NCBI RefSeq assembly: GCF_044542075.1
Contig: NZ_JBITTU010000001.1
Coordinates: 496,001 to 560,000, forward strand
Length of the DNA: 64,000 bases
From: Leeuwenhoekiella sp044542075
Lineage (GTDB): Bacteria; Bacteroidota; Bacteroidia; Flavobacteriales; Flavobacteriaceae
Direction of reading: 5' to 3'
Shown piece after piece: positions 60,396 to 64,000 of the stretch (positions within the stretch are counted from its first letter, which is position 1; each line of letters starts with the position of its first letter). A model generated the notes under the pieces. The model made no database searches, was not told where the DNA came from, and worked only from the letters and a program-made list of their open reading frames with translations. Made by a program: the position numbers and the translations under genes.

Positions 60396-60403
60396 TATCT
60401 TTG
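60396..60403 (+). promoter_or_regulatory. -7 box of yicC-gmk-nadD
   Basis: TATCTTTG, exact TAnnTTTG, 17 bases before the yicC ATG at 60421. The -33 element is weak (TTA near 60378). The 248-base spacer before yicC (60173-60420) shows nothing else clear. Confidence 0.5.
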
Positions 60404-60420
60404 AAAATTAAATTATTTGC

Positions 60421-61281
60421 ATGATAAAATCTATGACCGGTTTTGGGAAATCTGTTAATCAGCTTCCCACAAAAAAAATTACCATTGAGATTAAATCTCT
60501 TAACAGCAAGAGCCAGGATCTTAATGCGCGTATTCCTTCCTTTTACAGAGAGAAAGAATTAGAGTTACGAAACCTTGTGGCCAAAAGACTAGAGCGTGGT
60601 AAAATAGATTTTAGTTTATATGTTGAACTTAATGGAGAAGAAACCAGCACCTCAATTAATGCTGATGTTGTAAAACAATATATCAAGCAATTGCAAGCTG
60701 TTTCTCCCGGTGCAGATGAGGTTGAACTTTTAAAAATGGCTGTGAGATTGCCTGACGCGCTTAAAACCGAACGAGATGAGATTGACGATGAAGAATATAA
60801 AACCATCTTAACCGGTCTTGAAACTGCCCTAGATGCCATTGATAGTTATAGAATTGACGAAGGCAAAGTACTTAAAGAAGATTTTGAATTACGTATTTCA
60901 AATATCTCGACTTACTTGGAGGATGTTAAAACTTTAGACCCAGAGCGTATGCAGGGTGTTCGCGAGCGTCTTATAAAAGCGGTGAGCGATCTAAAAACAG
61001 AAGTAGATGAAAATCGTTTTGAGCAGGAACTTACTTATTATTTAGAAAAGTACGATATCACAGAAGAGAAAGTACGTTTAAACAACCACTTAGAGTACTT
61101 TCAGAAATCATTGAAATCTGTAGATTCTAATGGTAAAAAACTAGCTTTTATAAGTCAGGAAATGGGAAGAGAAATAAATACTATAGGCTCTAAATCTAAC
61201 TACGCACCAATGCAGCAAGTTGTTGTACGCATGAAAGACGAACTAGAAAAAATTAAAGAACAACTTTTAAACGTACTTTAA
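60421..61281 (+). CDS. yicC: YicC family endoribonuclease
   Basis: 286 residues, the usual length. Starts MIKSMTGFGK, the family hallmark. N-terminal YicC_N domain to about 155, then the DUF1732 C-terminal part with LEYFQKSLKSVDSNGKKLAF and QEMGREINTIGSKSNYAPMQ. E. coli YicC is a Mn-dependent endoribonuclease that promotes sRNA RyhB decay. It is coupled closely to gmk (one-base gap), a pairing conserved in many bacteria. Cytosolic. Confidence 0.94.
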   Translation: MIKSMTGFGKSVNQLPTKKITIEIKSLNSKSQDLNARIPSFYREKELELRNLVAKRLERGKIDFSLYVELNGEETSTSINADVVKQYIKQLQAVSPGADEVELLKMAVRLPDALKTERDEIDDEEYKTILTGLETALDAIDSYRIDEGKVLKEDFELRISNISTYLEDVKTLDPERMQGVRERLIKAVSDLKTEVDENRFEQELTYYLEKYDITEEKVRLNNHLEYFQKSLKSVDSNGKKLAFISQEMGREINTIGSKSNYAPMQQVVVRMKDELEKIKEQLLNVL

Positions 61282-61282
61282 A

Positions 61283-61858
61283 ATGACTGAAGGAGGTAAA
61301 TTAATTGTTTTTTCGGCACCTAGCGGAAGTGGGAAAACAACCATTGTAAGGTGGCTTTTAGCTAAAGAAGAATTAAATCTGGAATTTAGTATCTCAGCTG
61401 CATCTCGAGAACCCAGACCTACAGAACAAGATGGTGTTGACTATTATTTTCTTTCATTAAAAGAGTTTAAACGTCGTATTAAAACTGAAGAGTTTTTAGA
61501 ATGGGAAGAGGTTTACCGAGATAATTTCTACGGCACTTTAAAAAGTGAAGTAGAGCGCATCTGGAAACTTGGCAAACACGTTATTTTTGATATCGATGTT
61601 GTAGGTGGTTTAGATATAAAAAAACTATATCCAGAACGTACACTTGCCGTATTTGTGAAGCCTCCCAGTATTGAAGAGTTAAAAATAAGATTGAAAAAAC
61701 GCAAAACCGAAAGTGAAGATCGCATAAATATGCGTGTAGCTAAAGCCAGTATTGAGCTTGCTACCGCTCCACAATTTGATCATATTATTGAAAATAACGA
61801 TCTTGATATTGCCTTAATTGAAGCATACGATCTGGTTACAAAATTTGTAACAAACTAA
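61283..61858 (+). CDS. gmk: Guanylate kinase
   Basis: 191 residues. P-loop SAPSGSGKTT (about 11-20). GMP-binding ISAASREPRPTEQDGVDYYF and DIDVVGGLDIKKLYPE, with lid residues RLKKRKTESEDRI. It phosphorylates GMP to GDP with ATP. Starts one base after yicC and is followed eight bases later by nadD. Confidence 0.97.
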   Translation: MTEGGKLIVFSAPSGSGKTTIVRWLLAKEELNLEFSISAASREPRPTEQDGVDYYFLSLKEFKRRIKTEEFLEWEEVYRDNFYGTLKSEVERIWKLGKHVIFDIDVVGGLDIKKLYPERTLAVFVKPPSIEELKIRLKKRKTESEDRINMRVAKASIELATAPQFDHIIENNDLDIALIEAYDLVTKFVTN

Positions 61859-61866
61859 TCTCAAAT

Positions 61867-62445
61867 ATGAAAATAGGGCTATACTTTGGTACATTTAATC
61901 CTATTCATATAGGGCATTTAATTATTGCAAACCATTTTGCTGAATACAGCGACCTTGACAAAATATGGATGGTGCTTACACCGCATAATCCATTTAAAAA
62001 GAAGAGTAGTCTTTTAGATAACAACCATAGATATCAACTTGTTTTAGAAGCTTTAGAAGCCTACCCTAAAATTGAAGCGAGCACAATAGAATTTAATTTG
62101 CCACAACCTAATTATACTACAAACACCTTAGCCCATCTTAAAGAAAAATACCCACAACATGAGTTTAGTTTGATAATGGGAGAAGACAACTTAAAAACGC
62201 TTCATAAATGGAAAAACTATGAGGTGATTTTAGAAAACCATGAGATTTACGTTTACCCTCGAATTTCAGAAAAGCAAGAAGAAAATAATTTGATAAACCA
62301 CGCTAACATACACGTTGTCGACGCTCCTGTTGTAGAAATCTCTTCTACATTTATTCGCAAAGCACTTAAAGAAGACAAAAACTGCAGACCATTATTACCA
62401 GACCCGGTTTGGGTTTATATAGATCAAATGAATTTTTACAGATAA
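61867..62445 (+). CDS. nadD: Nicotinate-nucleotide adenylyltransferase
   Basis: 192 residues. The nucleotidyltransferase signature GTFNPIHIGHLIIA includes H14-I-G-H17. The second motif is ISSTFIRKAL near 165. It joins nicotinate mononucleotide and ATP to deamido-NAD+. Last gene of the yicC-gmk-nadD row, followed by a strong terminator. Confidence 0.96.
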   Translation: MKIGLYFGTFNPIHIGHLIIANHFAEYSDLDKIWMVLTPHNPFKKKSSLLDNNHRYQLVLEALEAYPKIEASTIEFNLPQPNYTTNTLAHLKEKYPQHEFSLIMGEDNLKTLHKWKNYEVILENHEIYVYPRISEKQEENNLINHANIHVVDAPVVEISSTFIRKALKEDKNCRPLLPDPVWVYIDQMNFYR

Positions 62446-62482
62446 AAAAAGCCGCTTCAATATGTTGAAGCGGCCTTTTTTA
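62444..62482. terminator. Bidirectional terminator after nadD
   Basis: GCCGCTTCAA / TTGAAGCGGC (62451-62460 with 62465-62474) with a TATG loop, A7 before and T6 after. It also works for the convergent LysM gene. Confidence 0.9.
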
Positions 62483-62501
62483 TTTATACGTTTTTTAAAA
62501 C

Positions 62502-62996
62502 TTAATCAAGATTAGGAATACGTAACATTTGACCAGGATAAATTTTGTCTGGGTCTTTTAACATCGGTTTGTTTGCCTCAAAAATAACAGGGTATTTCAT
62601 AGCATTGCCATAAAATTTCTTTGCTATTTTACTTAACGTATCTCCTGATTCTACAGTGTGAAACTGAGCTTCAGGCTCAGTATGATCAACTTCCATGCGA
62701 TCATCTACCTGTGCAATACCTTCTACATTACCCACTACAAGCACCACTTTCTCCTTTGTGGTTTGATCTTTAGCTTTACCAGAAACAACGGCAGACTCGC
62801 CAGAAATAGTTACCTCAAGATTTTCTACTTCAAGACCTAAATCACTAATTGTTTCTTTTAAAGAAGATGCTGCTTTTTTATTTGCCTCAGCTACAGCTGC
62901 GGCTGCTTCTGCTTTTTTTTCTGCAGCTTCTTCAGCTGTACTTTTACCGATTCCTATTTTTGCTCCGGCATTTTTAATAAATGAAAATAATCCCAT
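62502..62996 (-). CDS. lysM: BON-LysM protein (YgaU/Kbp-like)
   Basis: 164 residues. An Ala/Glu/Lys-rich N-terminal helix (about 15-50), a BON domain (about 50-105: LEVTISGESAVVSGKA...GNVEGIAQVDDRM), then a LysM domain (about 110-163: FHTVESGDTLSKIAKKFYGN). This order matches E. coli YgaU/Kbp (149 residues), a potassium-binding protein that LysM-labelled annotations cover. No signal peptide, so it is cytosolic as in E. coli. Role here is inferred by homology of architecture. Confidence 0.9.
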   Translation of the reverse strand: MGLFSFIKNAGAKIGIGKSTAEEAAEKKAEAAAAVAEANKKAASSLKETISDLGLEVENLEVTISGESAVVSGKAKDQTTKEKVVLVVGNVEGIAQVDDRMEVDHTEPEAQFHTVESGDTLSKIAKKFYGNAMKYPVIFEANKPMLKDPDKIYPGQMLRIPNLD

Positions 62997-63150
62997 AACT
63001 TTATTTCTAGTATTAGTTAGTTTTAAGAATGTAAATTACAAAATAGCATCTTAAGAGTATAATAAGAGTAATCTAAATCTATGTGAATCTTTAAAGCTGC
63101 ATTTTTCATTTCTGTTTTATCAAAATCATAGTGTTGCTACGTCTAAAAAT

Positions 63151-63189
63151 TAAAAAAATCGCCTTAAGAATAAACTCTCAAAGCGATTT
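63151..63189 (-). terminator. Intrinsic terminator after the gene at the right edge
   Basis: AAATCGC (63157-63163) and GCGATTT (63183-63189), with an inner CTT/AAG extension, form a stem. On the minus strand T7 follows. It lies 25 bases past the stop at 63214. Confidence 0.75.
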
Positions 63190-63213
63190 CTAACTAACCA
63201 ACCAAAAAATTAT

Positions 63214-64000
63214 CTACTTCTTTATCGTTTTCATTTGCTTAATAGTTTGTTCTATTTCGCTTTGCTTAACTCTGCTTTTCCCCTCTTCAGGTGTTTTGTA
63301 TGCTATATATCCTTTTCCTCTAAAACGATACTCAGTACCTGATGAAGGTTGATATAACGAGATTGTTGAATCGTCTAGAATAGAAAGCTCAAAAAATTCA
63401 TTTTGAAAGTAATCATAATCTAGCGTAAGAGTCTTTAAATAAGCATTATTAGTAACATCCTGTACTTCATATATTCCTGTATAATCCCAGTAAATCGAGT
63501 TAACAGAAGTTCCGTTAGGATCTTGAGAACTTTCAAAATTTCCACCATCTGAAGCCGGTAAAAACTGAAGGAAATTCTCTGCGTCAAATTCGTTAATGGC
63601 TCCTTGTTTACTGGTGTATATTTTTTCCCACGCTGCATATTCCTGCAAAAAGAAATGGATGTTGTCGTAAAAAATACGGTCAAAATCAAAAGTGTTGCGT
63701 TGATATCCTTTAAGTATGTAAGAAGTTCGCAATGGTCTATTGTATAATTCTATGCTTCCGTTTGCTAACAAGCTTACTTCAAAAGAATAAAAACCATCTA
63801 TATCGTGACTAATATCAAGATCGTAATCAAATAGATCATAATAGCCTACCGGAATACCAAAACCATTACCTTGACCGCCTATTGCAACCAGATTGTTATT
63901 TGCTCTTAAGTATCCGTTTATAAATGATAACGTAAATGCTTTTTCCATAAAAGGAATTGCAGCATTACCTTTAGTTTGCTCTATATCTACATACCATAAT
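63214..64000 (-). CDS. C-terminal part of a flavobacterial lipoprotein-family protein (runs off the right edge)
   Basis: The frame is open through the window edge, adding LWYVDIEQTKGNAAIPF before the first in-frame ATG at 63948, so the true start is outside. About 262 residues are visible. Features: FTLSFINGYLRANNNLVAIG, YDNIHFFLQEYAAWEKIYTS and EFFELSILDDSTISLYQPSS, all beta-rich with aromatic strands. I recall this family being mislabelled as nicotinic acid mononucleotide adenylyltransferase because it sits near nadD. No nucleotidyltransferase motif is present. Probably a surface or periplasmic lipoprotein of unknown role. Confidence 0.7.
   Translation of the reverse strand, partial: LWYVDIEQTKGNAAIPFMEKAFTLSFINGYLRANNNLVAIGGQGNGFGIPVGYYDLFDYDLDISHDIDGFYSFEVSLLANGSIELYNRPLRTSYILKGYQRNTFDFDRIFYDNIHFFLQEYAAWEKIYTSKQGAINEFDAENFLQFLPASDGGNFESSQDPNGTSVNSIYWDYTGIYEVQDVTNNAYLKTLTLDYDYFQNEFFELSILDDSTISLYQPSSGTEYRFRGKGYIAYKTPEEGKSRVKQSEIEQTIKQMKTIKK

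Noticed and set aside
1..64000. tRNA, rRNA, CRISPR array, insertion sequence or prophage genes
   Set aside because: I looked for clover-leaf arms, regular spacer repeats, transposase motifs and phage structural genes and saw none. Short structured RNAs could be missed by eye.

Overview
The window looks like chromosomal DNA of a marine-type member of the Flavobacteriaceae (Bacteroidota). The evidence is low GC, promoters with the Bacteroidota -7 box TAnnTTTG, many lipoproteins with acidic residues after the lipobox Cys, two TonB-dependent receptors with carboxypeptidase-like N-domains, a type IX secretion (T9SS) protein, a DUF2721 protein, and a glutamate dehydrogenase paired with a flavobacterial outer-membrane-like protein. 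Genus cannot be fixed from sequence alone. The window is almost fully coding. No gene-free stretch exceeds about 300 bases, and I saw no tRNA, rRNA, CRISPR, prophage or insertion sequence.

Layout. 1-6.5 kb: succinate dehydrogenase (sdhC and the start of sdhA), a DUF2721/Asp-box propeller pair, an M24 aminopeptidase and a small membrane protein. 6.6-11.8 kb: a TonB-receptor, four-repeat lipoprotein and secreted endonuclease I row that looks like a nucleic-acid scavenging locus. 11.9-19.2 kb: aromatic amino acid breakdown (tryptophan dioxygenase, HppD, HmgA) with a DUF3108 protein, an M23 peptidase and Pgi. 19.3-23.4 kb: uvrC coupled to a patatin/outer-membrane barrel fusion. 23.5-27.6 kb: a RimB-like protease, RimK, an AspA/AstE-like deacylase, 5-formyl-THF cycloligase and a histidine kinase. 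27.6-32.7 kb: lspA, a secreted protein, a zinc-ligand-poor DksA relative, and an IleRS carrying the swapped GXHH signature. 32.9-47.8 kb: housekeeping and envelope genes (TonB receptor, recO, porZ, gdhA, a Cys/Met PLP enzyme, DMT transporter, bestrophin, YheT hydrolase).

47.9-59.7 kb is the most striking region. It holds an azurin, a lipoprotein trehalase, and two divergent transcription units. Together these encode a GMC flavoprotein dehydrogenase with its Tat-signal small subunit, three xylose-isomerase-like TIM barrels (Tat-signal, lipoprotein and cytosolic), an MFS transporter of the nucleoside/H+ symporter family, a Gfo/Idh/MocA oxidoreductase and two DUF1080 lipoproteins. This is the enzyme set expected for oxidising sugars or glycosides at C3 in the periplasm, cleaving the 3-keto-glycoside by elimination/hydration or hydrolysis, importing the keto-sugar and reducing it inside.

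59.7-64 kb: a small lipoprotein, then yicC-gmk-nadD in tight order, a BON-LysM protein, and a lipoprotein-family gene running off the right edge.

Several starts differ from the longest open frame because a -7 box, a repeat, or a better signal peptide/N-terminus points to an internal start. This applies to the DUF3108 gene, hppD, uvrC, the RimB-like gene, the cycloligase, gdhA, its divergent partner, the GMC gene and the 57.1 kb isomerase.
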